From an uncultured Lentisphaerota bacterium (GTDB lineage Bacteria > Verrucomicrobiota > Kiritimatiellia > CAIQIC01), in assembly GCA_903896925.1 (NCBI GenBank), contig CAITZM010000181.1, positions 1-64,000 of the forward strand: a DNA stretch of 64,000 nt, written 5' to 3'. Below the pieces are notes generated by a model. It was not told the DNA's origin, did not search any database, and saw nothing but the letters and a program-made list of their open reading frames with translations. Of this stretch, positions 1 to 7,890 are shown piece after piece (position 1 is the first letter of the stretch; the number at the start of each line of letters is the position of its first letter). Made by a program: the position numbers and the translations under genes.

Positions 1-1
1 A

Positions 2-94
2 CATCGCGACGGCTCCTACAGTTTCCTGCTCCGCCCACCACAACAGGGCAAACGCCCCATCCTCATGGGTCGCATCGAGGCGGCTCAGCTCTAA
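2..94 (+). CDS. C-terminal end of a gene cut by the window edge
   Basis: An open frame runs from the first bases to a TAA at 92-94 and reads HRDGSYSFLLRPPQQ... to the end GRIEAAQL. Only about 30 residues are visible and no family can be named. It is listed because the reading frame is open to the edge and has ordinary amino-acid composition. It could also be chance. Confidence 0.35.
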   Translation, partial: HRDGSYSFLLRPPQQGKRPILMGRIEAAQL

Positions 95-280
95 AAGAAA
101 TTTCAACGCACAAAAAAGGAAATTTCAAATGCACGCCGACATTGCCATGAACAAGGCTTGACTTGGCCAGGCAGAGTGATACGATTTACGCATGATATTT
201 CAGTGTCATGACTTGGGCGTGATGAGGCGCGCTCACGGTGAGTGTGCCGTAGCGAGCTCCTATCTCGTAAAGAAAAAAGT

Positions 281-973
281 ATGAAAATACATATCGTAAT
301 CATCGTTCTTCTGATGCTCCCCGTTTTCGGTGAAGAGTCTCATCAAGATAAGCTTAACGCCTTGGAGCTTAAGCGTAAGGAGCTTTTGATAAAACAAGAA
401 GAACTCGCCATCCAGCAACAGGAAATGAAACTGCTGGAGGAAAAGAGTCGACTGGCCGGACAAATATTTTCTGCGACCAATCTTCCTGTGGTTGTTAAGG
501 CTGTGGTTGAAACGAATGGACTGGTGTGTTCCGTCTGTCGTGGCGGTAAGACATTAACCATCAACAAAGAAGCATCATGCGTTTATTGTAAAGGGAGCAA
601 GATAGAGCATACAGACTACTATTATAGGCGCCACTTTGATAGAGGCGCATGTCATTATTGCTTCGGAACTGGTTTAAAGACTGAAAAGGTAGCGGTTAGC
701 TGTCTCTTTTGCAGTGGGACGGGACGGACAACAAAAGAAGAATTAGGGAACATTGTTAGATGTCCATCCTGTCGCGGTATGAAAGAGGCAGAGCTATCCG
801 TCTTCGTCAATTGTCAACGCTGTGGCGGCAGGGGTGATGTTGAACCAACCTTCAACACGCCACGTTATGGAAGTCTCGTTCAATGCAAGTTTTGCCGAGG
901 GGTTGGTTATAGCGAAAAAAAGGCCAAGCATGTTTGCCCCGACTGCGATGGGCTTGGCATAACCAAGAAATGA
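281..973 (+). CDS. secreted protein with eight DnaJ-type CxxC zinc motifs
   Basis: A 230-residue protein. The ATG at 281 is chosen over the GTG at 242 because it gives a clean signal peptide (MKIHIVIIVLLMLPVFG). After the leader comes a charged helical stretch rich in Lys, Glu and Gln (about residues 20-60). The rest carries eight CxxC pairs (CSVC, CVYC, CHYC, CLFC, CPSC, CQRC, CKFC, CPDC), most followed by GxG-like residues, as in the cysteine-rich region of DnaJ where such pairs bind zinc. No J-domain is present. Having this motif array on an exported protein is unusual. The gene is A/T-richer than its neighbours and stands alone, transcribed away from the zinc-ribbon genes at 1.3-3.6 kb. 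Function unknown; metal binding or a thiol role in the periplasm is an inference. Confidence 0.8.
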   Translation: MKIHIVIIVLLMLPVFGEESHQDKLNALELKRKELLIKQEELAIQQQEMKLLEEKSRLAGQIFSATNLPVVVKAVVETNGLVCSVCRGGKTLTINKEASCVYCKGSKIEHTDYYYRRHFDRGACHYCFGTGLKTEKVAVSCLFCSGTGRTTKEELGNIVRCPSCRGMKEAELSVFVNCQRCGGRGDVEPTFNTPRYGSLVQCKFCRGVGYSEKKAKHVCPDCDGLGITKK

Positions 974-998
974 TTTACTTTTCAATAGCCCTCTAGCC

Positions 999-1109
999 AT
1001 GCCGTCCCTGCGGCGCCTGGCGTCCGCGACAGTGCTGGAATTAATCAAGCGCGTCTGGGCGGTTGCACCGCTCATCTACCCGCTGTATGGTGCGGAAAAG
1101 TTAAGCTAG
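999..1109 (+). pseudogene. possible remnant of an IS91-type transposase C-terminus
   Basis: A 36-codon frame contains LIKRVWAVAPLIYPLYGAEK. From memory this matches a conserved segment near the C-terminus of IS91-like transposases, roughly LIKRVWEVDPLxCPxCGxEM, with the two zinc cysteines replaced by Tyr (TGC to TAC and TGT to TAT are single changes). The rest of the transposase is missing. The remaining part of 974-1329 shows no convincing gene. Confidence 0.3.
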
Positions 1110-1329
1110 CCCTGAGGAGTTCCCGCACAAAGCGTGATGTCCAGCGCGGGATCTTGAGGTGCTGCCGCTCCGGCAATTTTAAGGACACGAGCAAACGCGG
1201 CCTCCCCGCCCAAGTTGCCGGTCACTGTCTGCTTCAGAACGGTTGGAGGGGCTTCCCAACAAATGATGGCGAAAGGAAACCCACCGCAGCAACACGGGTG
1301 GCTTAGACTTTCTACCGTGGGCACTCGGG

Positions 1330-3054
1330 TTACTTAGGAGCACTCCAGAGAACCTTGTTTTTGCAGGACAGTTCTCCGTCTTTTAGAGTGGCCTGGATGA
1401 CATAGTCGCCACCTTCACGGGTAAACATCTCGTCACGGGGTTGATTCTGGCTGGAATTTGCGCTACGCGCGCGCAATTCCTTGTCGAGAGCCTCATTCGG
1501 CCACGCGCCCGTGACAAGATGGTGCTTTGTACGTAAGTCCTGATACAGTCTCGCGCCCTCTACACGGATCATAGAATCACGAAACGCCGACGACATGCGT
1601 ACATTGACCGTGCCTTCCAAGTCTCTGCCCCAATTATCAAGTGCTGAGGCTTGCCCGGTATATTTAACTGTAGCCTGTGCGTTAATTGTGCCCTGATCGA
1701 CAGGGCTTTCAACACGGAGAGCAGCATGTGCCTCCGGGTGCTTGCGGAGAATGACGGGGAGTTCAACCCTTAACTCATCCTGCATCATGGCTTGGCTCTT
1801 GTCGGTGGAAAGGTCTAGTTCCCGTATCCGGCGAATATTTTTAACCAGTTTCGACACGGTTTCAAGGTCGATATCACTCAATGAAGCTTCAAAATTGCAA
1901 TTCCTGAAGGCCTCATCATTCACAGAGAAAAGTGCGCAAGTAATTCCGTTTCGCAGCGCCAGGGATGAGTTTTTGACCGAGGTTTCCACCGTGAAAGAAA
2001 AGCCGCTAAGCTTTCCGCGCTCCTTTTCGATGGCTCCAATCGACGGATTTGCGAAAGCCAGGGCATCCACCGAAAGACGAGTTGAACCCAGCCAAAGTTC
2101 GCCAGGTGCCTGTCTGGCGTCCAGCTTTAGCGTCAGATTTTCCAAGGAGAACGCGTTGCCGTCGGGTGTTGTGAGGCTAAGTGTTGGCACGTTAACTTCG
2201 CCCGAAAAGGTCGCCGCATTCGCTCCAAGGAACAACTTGCAATCGATCCCGCTCCAAATGATTTTGACGTTTTTATCGCGCTTAGAGGCACCCGCATAAC
2301 TTGGTGTTGTCAGGGTGATGTCCTGACTACCGCTGAGATGGACTCTGTTCTCCAGGCTGAACGGCGTACCACCTTCAAAGTACTGGTTAAAAAGTTCCAT
2401 GAACTTGGGCGGCAGATCCGGGGTTGTCTCCACCCTGATCACGTACCCCCTCCAAGGGAGGCAAAGATGATCGATGTTGTGCTTCAACCTGATCATGCCT
2501 TCTGCATCCGTCTTAATATCGAGAACTGACTCTGCGGATGACTTGAACCACCCCCTGTCGTAGTTCAGAAGACGAAGTTTTAGGCCCGTTGTCTGGTTGA
2601 TTTGCTCGATACTGCTTCGTATTCCTAGCTGCGCTCTGTATCCTAGGTAGTAAGGAAAGAGGCAGGCTGCAAGAAGCATGCCCGGAAGCACAAGCTGGCC
2701 ACCCACGGAGAGGAAGCGACGCAGGATCACGATCGATTTACGCCCGAGCAGCGAGGCAACTTTCCAGGCAATACCTTGACCCGTTTTGAGCTTTTTCCCC
2801 GTGCGAAGGTCTCTTCCGCAGTTCATGCAAATGACCGTATCGGGTGGAAGGGAGAGATTGCAGTGAGGACAACTGGGCACCTGCGGCGGGCCTGAGTTCT
2901 TGAGGCGTAATTTGTTGATTCCGCCCTCGTCCTGTTGTGCCGGGACGATGAAGGACTGATGGCACGCCGGGCATTCGACCTGCGCTCCGGCCATTTCAGG
3001 AGCCGCTTCAAGCCGCTGTCCGCAGTTCGGGCAAAAAAATATCATTTCCGGCAT
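1330..3054 (-). CDS. zinc-ribbon membrane protein with DUF945 (YdgA-like) domain
   Basis: A 574-residue protein. The ATG at 3054 is preferred because AAGGAGAG lies six bases upstream; an in-frame ATG at 3084 lacks such a site. Two CxxC zinc-ribbon units open the protein (FFCPNCGQ with CPAC, then CPHC with CMNCGRDLRTG). A transmembrane segment follows near residue 130 (LVLPGMLLAACLFPYYLGY). The rest matches the DUF945/YdgA pattern, including the signature YDRGWFKSSAES and long beta-rich repeats, probably outside the membrane. In other bacteria DUF945 proteins are envelope proteins of uncertain role. Joining zinc ribbons of the prokaryotic double-zinc-ribbon kind to this domain is uncommon. It follows the zinc-ribbon gene at 3649 in the same direction and may be part of the GTPase cluster. 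Confidence 0.75.
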   Translation of the reverse strand: MPEMIFFCPNCGQRLEAAPEMAGAQVECPACHQSFIVPAQQDEGGINKLRLKNSGPPQVPSCPHCNLSLPPDTVICMNCGRDLRTGKKLKTGQGIAWKVASLLGRKSIVILRRFLSVGGQLVLPGMLLAACLFPYYLGYRAQLGIRSSIEQINQTTGLKLRLLNYDRGWFKSSAESVLDIKTDAEGMIRLKHNIDHLCLPWRGYVIRVETTPDLPPKFMELFNQYFEGGTPFSLENRVHLSGSQDITLTTPSYAGASKRDKNVKIIWSGIDCKLFLGANAATFSGEVNVPTLSLTTPDGNAFSLENLTLKLDARQAPGELWLGSTRLSVDALAFANPSIGAIEKERGKLSGFSFTVETSVKNSSLALRNGITCALFSVNDEAFRNCNFEASLSDIDLETVSKLVKNIRRIRELDLSTDKSQAMMQDELRVELPVILRKHPEAHAALRVESPVDQGTINAQATVKYTGQASALDNWGRDLEGTVNVRMSSAFRDSMIRVEGARLYQDLRTKHHLVTGAWPNEALDKELRARSANSSQNQPRDEMFTREGGDYVIQATLKDGELSCKNKVLWSAPK

Positions 3055-3202
3055 ATCGGCTCTCCTTGTAAATGAATGGGGCACCCGTTGCGCGCCTCAG
3101 AACCCCGTCTGAGCACCGGCAGAAAAGCAGCTAGTTGTCGCGCCCATGGCTTCACACCGCTCTGGGGTGATGTTTGTCGAACCGCTCTTGCGTGGGCCGC
3201 GC

Positions 3203-3649
3203 TCATGTTGATCCGTGGCCTTGGCTGTGACCGTGTGCGGCATCAACAAAGGGTATCGCAAAGGTTTTGTTGCACTTGAAGCAGTGAATGTCACTGCCGG
3301 TCAAGGCCTCGTATCTGTCCCGGGTAATGGGAAGATCCGCTGAACAACAGGGGCACTTAACAGATACTGAACTCGGCTCCAGTTGCGCGAAAGCGGCCCC
3401 GCATTTCATACAAAACTTGGCAGCAACGAGCGCGGCGACGGTGCCGCATTGGGAACAGACCATTTTGGGAGTAGCGGTCAACGCCGCGCCACAGGTCACA
3501 CAGAAAGCAGCCTTGGCGGGTGATCCTTTGCCGCATTGGGGGCAGTTGCGCACTGTCTGTTCAGGGCTGGTAGGCACCCTGCTGTTCTTGGGGGGTAGCG
3601 GTCTAGTCTCGGCACCGATTTCTTTGCCTATGATCTCAATGATAGCCAT
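3203..3649 (-). CDS. small multi-zinc-ribbon protein
   Basis: A 148-residue soluble protein. The ATG at 3649 has TTAGAGGTG just upstream; an ATG seven codons earlier is less well placed. It carries four zinc-ribbon pairs: CPQCG with CVTCGAAL, CSQCG with CMKCGAAF, CPCC, and CFKCNKTF. The first two units look like double zinc ribbons (DZANK type), the last like an MJ0042-type ribbon. Such proteins usually act as adaptors. It lies upstream of the DUF945 zinc-ribbon gene, with about 150 bases between them, and could be co-transcribed. The closing His/Gly-rich tail (HGHSQGHGS) may add metal ligands. Confidence 0.7.
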   Translation of the reverse strand: MAIIEIIGKEIGAETRPLPPKNSRVPTSPEQTVRNCPQCGKGSPAKAAFCVTCGAALTATPKMVCSQCGTVAALVAAKFCMKCGAAFAQLEPSSVSVKCPCCSADLPITRDRYEALTGSDIHCFKCNKTFAIPFVDAAHGHSQGHGST

Positions 3650-3670
3650 ATCACCTCTAAAGCCCAGCAA

Positions 3671-4122
3671 ATCAGATTAGATCCAAAACAAGCACCACAC
3701 CGTTTCCTCCGATGGGTTTTGATGCTTCGTCCGTAACCTTTGATTATGCTATCAGCGCTTCTCTGCAATGTCCACCCCAAGGCGCGAGCCGCTAGTGGTT
3801 GCCACTCCAAGGGCAATCCGGTTGACCCTGATGAGCCGATACAGCCAAATCACAAAAGCGAATACCTGTGGTGTGAGCCAAGAGATCGACCTTGAAGCAG
3901 TATGCGGGCAAGCATAGCGCTCGTATGCCACAGCAGGGCATAGCCGTGGCGCTTGCGTGGCGAAGACTGGCGGGTACTGGAACAGCAGGGTTTGCATACG
4001 TTGAAGCAGCGCGCGGATACTCTAATGTTCCAAACAAAATGATGCCATTTGATAAAGTTGCAGTTAATTATTGCCTCTGAGATTATCCTTGCATAAAAAT
4101 AATAATTAAGCAGATTTGCCGC
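3671..4122. other. intergenic region without a supported gene
   Basis: About 450 bases between divergent genes at 3649 (minus) and 4123 (plus). Short open frames exist on the minus strand, for example 3752-3997, but none has a ribosome site plus recognisable protein features. The last 60 bases before 4123 are A/T-rich (a run of AATAATAATTAA) and probably hold the promoter of the plus-strand gene, though I cannot place clear -35 and -10 boxes. Confidence 0.4.
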
Positions 4123-5298
4123 ATGAAACAGACGAGACCTCCTCTGCCCCCGGAACTCACCCGTCCTACTTTTCGTCCGCCCTCTCCGCCGCAGCAACCT
4201 CCGCCAAATGCGCTGGTTCCGGTCATTATTCGCTGTGCATTGATAGGCCTGACGTTGCTGGGCCTCCTGCTGGTCGTATATGAAGTTAAAAAGCCAGCAG
4301 CCGTTGCAGGGACGGGGCAGGATGGAGGATCTGGTGGGGGTGCTCCGTCTGTTGGCTCAGGCGCCCCTGGGAATGGCGGACCTGGCGGAGGTGCTGGCGT
4401 TAACGATGGAGGGAATTCAAGTCCAGCGGGACAAGTGGCGTCTGGCACCAATGCATCAAACGTGGGGTCAGCCGGGAGCGGTGAAACTGGAGGCCAGCGC
4501 CAACCTTCCACAGGTCCGGTCGCAACTCCGGGTACCGTCCAGCCCTCCCCCGTTGGGCCCCTTTTCAAGGCGGGCGGGGCCACCGAATTGAACAGAGTGG
4601 TGCGCAGCATCAAGGGAGACACCACCGGTCTTTCCGATTGGTCCCTCTACCAAAAGATCAACTTTCATTACCACAGCATCGACGAGGTCTTGCTGACCTT
4701 GCTGAAATATTCGAGCGACGCAAAGACGCTCCCGGCTTATGAGTCTTTCAAACTTTCGTTCAGTGACATGGCGAAGAAACCCTTGGATCGCTATTGCGCA
4801 CGCTCCATTGCGAACCAGAGCAAACTCATGGCCGGCATCGCGCTGGCGTTGGCCGGACAAGGTGGGAGTGATGCAGCACAAGCCGCTGACCTGGAAAGGA
4901 TGTCGAAAACCATCGGCGATCCACCGGACGCGTTTGATGATCATGACGCCCTGATGGCGCGCGTGACGGCCGATTGTCTGTTGCGGGTTGTCGCGCGCAA
5001 CCTCCGCGCTCAAGACGCTATGCAGCAAACCGCCGTCTTGCGCGCCCAACTAGCATCGTTCGGGGAAAACAACGGCCCGGTGAAGGTCGCCGAATTGGCC
5101 TATAACACCATCGGGCAAGCCATGGTGCTCGGGCTGGAGAGTTCAGGCGAACAGGCCAAACTCACGAAAGCCCGCGCTATGATCACGACACGCGAGGAGC
5201 GCCTGCTCTTGGCTGCGAACGCTTTCTCGCGTTTGGAGATATGCCTGGACACGACCTCGCAGATCTTGATGCTTTACGCGGGAACCCTGGTCAGATAG
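4123..5298 (+). CDS. single-pass membrane protein with Gly/Ser linker, unknown function
   Basis: A 391-residue protein. Its Pro-rich N-terminus (PPLPPELTRPTFRPPSPPQQ) is followed by one transmembrane helix at about residues 30-53, then a low-complexity Gly/Ser/Ala linker to about residue 145. The mostly helical C-terminal domain starts near FKAGGATELNRVVRSIKGD. I do not recognise the domain. A Pro-rich cytoplasmic tail, one helix and an external domain is a common layout for envelope-spanning partners. It is the only plus-strand gene in the cluster and runs tail to tail with the minus-strand operon, its stop only five bases from the last stop of that operon. A Pro-rich tail is a plausible ligand for the GYF domains of neighbouring proteins; this is inference. 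Confidence 0.65.
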   Translation: MKQTRPPLPPELTRPTFRPPSPPQQPPPNALVPVIIRCALIGLTLLGLLLVVYEVKKPAAVAGTGQDGGSGGGAPSVGSGAPGNGGPGGGAGVNDGGNSSPAGQVASGTNASNVGSAGSGETGGQRQPSTGPVATPGTVQPSPVGPLFKAGGATELNRVVRSIKGDTTGLSDWSLYQKINFHYHSIDEVLLTLLKYSSDAKTLPAYESFKLSFSDMAKKPLDRYCARSIANQSKLMAGIALALAGQGGSDAAQAADLERMSKTIGDPPDAFDDHDALMARVTADCLLRVVARNLRAQDAMQQTAVLRAQLASFGENNGPVKVAELAYNTIGQAMVLGLESSGEQAKLTKARAMITTREERLLLAANAFSRLEICLDTTSQILMLYAGTLVR

Positions 5299-5303
5299 GC
5301 GCG

Positions 5304-6212
5304 CTAGAGCGCGTCCACAGATTCTGCTTTGACAATACGGATGGAGCCCTCACTGGGCGCCCATATATATTCAAAGCCGGCCTTGATGGCGACATTCTTG
5401 ACATAGTTGAACTCGGCGAACGAGTCCGGATCGACCATGAAGGATATGTACTCCGCCTTGGAGTCCACGTTCGCGAGCATTTGCTGGAAAACGCCCTCCC
5501 TCTCCGAGCCGGCTTCAATATGCTGTCCCAACGCGGGTCGCAGGCTCACCGTTTCATGGTGCGGGCCAGCCTCCACCGTCACGTAAGTTGTATCATAACC
5601 CCTGCGCCATTCATTGGCCTTGGAGATATCGCTTATCGGGCACAAACGCCCGCCTTTGACGGCCATAAACACCGTTCGCTTATTCACGTCATGCAGGCGC
5701 GGCAGGCGGAGCGTGCGCACCTCCTTCTTGGAGGCCGTCTGATATTGCTTGTCCAATTGCGCCATCTGACGCTCCAAATCGGCCTTGGTCGCAAACCGGT
5801 TTTCCATGGCTTTCTTGAGCTGGTCCGCCTCCTGGCGCAACTGCAGCAGGCTGAGCCGTTGTTTTTCGACATCCGTCAGGATCACGGCATTACTTGCCTG
5901 CATGCTCTGTAATGCCACGAGTGGAACCACGGGAGGCGAGGTGTTGGTGTTTGCCGGCGGATGCCGCTGCAGGATCCGGGCAAGATTCAGCGCTTCCTGC
6001 TGGAGACGCACAAGCTCGGCGTTCTGCTCGGTGACCTGCAGCTCCCGCCGCGCTCGCTCGCCACGTTGCTTCTCATCCACGACGGCAGATCCCGCCGTGT
6101 GGGACAGAATCACCAACAATATGGCAATGAACAGAATACCGCCAAATGTATTGCACATGGGCCCCAACAGGAGGTCCAAGCTGCTGGCTTGCTCTTCACG
6201 CCGCCGGCTCAT
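5304..6212 (-). CDS. TolR/ExbD/MotB-like membrane protein with coiled coil (second copy)
   Basis: A 302-residue protein with one N-terminal transmembrane helix in the context SLDLLLGPMCNTFGGILFI, followed by a coiled coil rich in Glu, Gln and Leu (about residues 45-160) and a C-terminal globular domain. This resembles ExbD/MotB-type proteins that pair with MotA/TolQ/ExbB channels. The acidic residue usual in the channel helix is not obvious here; Asp13 and Asn21 lie at its start. The gene starts by ATGA overlap with the end of the preceding gene, so the two are translationally coupled. It is the last gene of the nine-gene unit. Confidence 0.65.
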   Translation of the reverse strand: MSRRREEQASSLDLLLGPMCNTFGGILFIAILLVILSHTAGSAVVDEKQRGERARRELQVTEQNAELVRLQQEALNLARILQRHPPANTNTSPPVVPLVALQSMQASNAVILTDVEKQRLSLLQLRQEADQLKKAMENRFATKADLERQMAQLDKQYQTASKKEVRTLRLPRLHDVNKRTVFMAVKGGRLCPISDISKANEWRRGYDTTYVTVEAGPHHETVSLRPALGQHIEAGSEREGVFQQMLANVDSKAEYISFMVDPDSFAEFNYVKNVAIKAGFEYIWAPSEGSIRIVKAESVDAL

Positions 6213-7009
6213 GGGTTCCCCGCAAACCGGATGGAGCGATCCTCTTCGAAGGCGTCGTAGCCAACATCATAGCCTTGACCCTTCAAGAGCAACGCCATTT
6301 TTCTCCCGTATTTGATGGAGGATGGTTTAAGAAACAAAACGAAATACTCCTGCGACGCGGAACGTGTAGCCGCATATTTCATGAAGGCTTCTATGCCCTC
6401 CTCGGTGGTCGCAAACTCCGTGGGTGGTTCGGCGCGCGTGAGGAACCCTGACCGGATTTTTGCCCCTGAGCATTCGACCAGCAGGGGTGTCTTGGCAATC
6501 CCGGCTTCGGGGATGAAGGCCACCCCGCGGTCCTGCAGCGCCTTGGCCAAAGCTTCGTTCAATGTCTTAATTTTAAGTTCCAGTTCCTGCTGCTCCGCCT
6601 GGCTCAACTTCGACTCCTGCCGGGCTGCCGCCAGTTCCCTTTCGAGCCGTTCGATTTCACGGCGAAGCTCCTCCTGCTCCAGCAAGAGGTCCACCTGCCG
6701 CTTTTCTTCGTGGATGGCTTGCGTGGCATTGGCCAGGGCTCGGCGGGGATCACCATTGGTGAGGCCTGCAAGGGACAGGTGCCTGATCGCCTCCCGCAAG
6801 CTGGCCACGCGCTTCCGCAGGGCCTGCAAGGCGCCTTCATTATTCGCAGCCGCCGGGACGGGACCGGACAAGCCAAGCTCATGATGCGAGGCCACGTCCA
6901 CGGCCATCATCAGCGTCAGGAAAATCATGATCCCGGACAGCGAGGTGATGATGTCCTGGAAGAAGATCAGGATGATCGGCGGGGCTCCGGATTTGGCGCG
7001 ACGGCTCAT
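6209..7009 (-). CDS. TolR/ExbD/MotB-like membrane protein with coiled coil (first copy)
   Basis: A 266-residue protein, starting at the ATG at 7009 that lies four bases after the stop of the channel gene. An upstream in-frame ATG at 7033 would need to lie inside that gene. The single transmembrane helix has the pattern IFFQDIITSLSGIMIFLTL, with an Asp where ExbD and MotB carry their proton-path acid. A long Glu/Gln/Arg-rich coiled coil follows (about residues 55-150), then a C-terminal domain. The order channel protein, partner 1, partner 2 with overlaps points to one complex in the inner membrane. The family match is by layout and motif only. Confidence 0.65.
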   Translation of the reverse strand: MSRRAKSGAPPIILIFFQDIITSLSGIMIFLTLMMAVDVASHHELGLSGPVPAAANNEGALQALRKRVASLREAIRHLSLAGLTNGDPRRALANATQAIHEEKRQVDLLLEQEELRREIERLERELAAARQESKLSQAEQQELELKIKTLNEALAKALQDRGVAFIPEAGIAKTPLLVECSGAKIRSGFLTRAEPPTEFATTEEGIEAFMKYAATRSASQEYFVLFLKPSSIKYGRKMALLLKGQGYDVGYDAFEEDRSIRFAGNP

Positions 7010-7013
7010 GGGC

Positions 7014-7889
7014 TCAAGCGGTAGGGCCGGCAATGGCAGGCTGGGTCTGGATCAACCGGAGCTTGCTGATGATGTGTGCATGACAGTAATCCTTGCAGTC
7101 ATCCAAAAAGGCCTCTTCTTTTTTCTTCTGTGCCGTCACCAGCAGTTGAACGATCAAGGCCGCCACCAAGGATAACAAGGTTGTATCAAAGGCGATGGAC
7201 AATCCCCCCGTCACGTTCTGAAGCGAAGTTTTCAGGCTGCCGACGGCCTCGCTGACCGCCAATACCGCGCTGAATTGCCCGATGGCCTGGGAAAGTCCAA
7301 AGACGGTTCCGATAAAGCCCAGCACCGGTATGCTCCAGACAAAGCCTTTGATGATGGAATAGCTGGACTCCATCTGGTCTTCATCGTTATCGGCCTGGGC
7401 GCGCAAGATCTCGGACACGTCGGAAATCAATCCGATGTTGCTGAGGTTGGAGAGAGCGCGTTCGGTGCGGTTCAGGAGTACGAACTTCTTGGGGTCGTCC
7501 ACCAAATCATACATGCGCCGCAGGATGTCACTGGCGGTGGCGGGGGCCAGGACGAAATCATGGGAATGGGGCACCACCATGAGCTCCAGCGCCTTGCGTT
7601 GCAGGGCCAGTTTCCGCCATTTCAGGAAAATGATGGCAACGGACCACCAGGTGAAAAACATGGTCCAGTACTGCATGACGCTCCGCTCAAGAAAAAACCT
7701 GGCGACCGGACTCGTTTTCACCGCCATGAGTCCGCCAAAGAAAATAATCCAGAAAACACCTCCGAGGAAAAGGGACAACCAGAAGTTGACGTCGGTGTAT
7801 TTGCCACCCTGGAAACCCATCTTCTGCTCAATATCCATCCGGTTCCAGTCCAAGACCCGGACCAGCCGGTCTGCTCGTTCTTCTGTCAT
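7014..7889 (-). CDS. MotA/TolQ/ExbB proton channel family protein
   Basis: A 291-residue membrane protein with transmembrane pairs near residues 35-55 and 72-90 and again in the C-terminal half. The segment SIPVLGFIGTVFGLSQAIGQF is the family signature of MotA/TolQ/ExbB, followed by the last helix with LSLVAALIVQLLV. These proteins form the channel ring that uses ion flow to move partner proteins across the periplasm. The start has AAGGAG five bases upstream, lying inside the end of the preceding gene, whose TAA is one base before this ATG. Two TolR/MotB-like genes follow directly. No flagellar, Tol-Pal or TonB genes are near, so its job is probably specific to this cluster. Confidence 0.8.
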   Translation of the reverse strand: MTEERADRLVRVLDWNRMDIEQKMGFQGGKYTDVNFWLSLFLGGVFWIIFFGGLMAVKTSPVARFFLERSVMQYWTMFFTWWSVAIIFLKWRKLALQRKALELMVVPHSHDFVLAPATASDILRRMYDLVDDPKKFVLLNRTERALSNLSNIGLISDVSEILRAQADNDEDQMESSYSIIKGFVWSIPVLGFIGTVFGLSQAIGQFSAVLAVSEAVGSLKTSLQNVTGGLSIAFDTTLLSLVAALIVQLLVTAQKKKEEAFLDDCKDYCHAHIISKLRLIQTQPAIAGPTA

Positions 7890-7890
7890 G

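Noticed and set aside
1106..1324. Minus-strand frame of 72 codons
   Set aside because: No start signal, no recognisable family and no link to the neighbouring genes.
3752..3997. Minus-strand frame of 81 codons between divergent genes
   Set aside because: A hydrophobic stretch is present, but there is no ribosome site and overlapping frames look equally plausible.
5304..7889. Zorya defence system
   Set aside because: The channel and partner layout recalls ZorAB, but no ZorC, ZorD or ZorE-type helicase or nuclease is encoded nearby.
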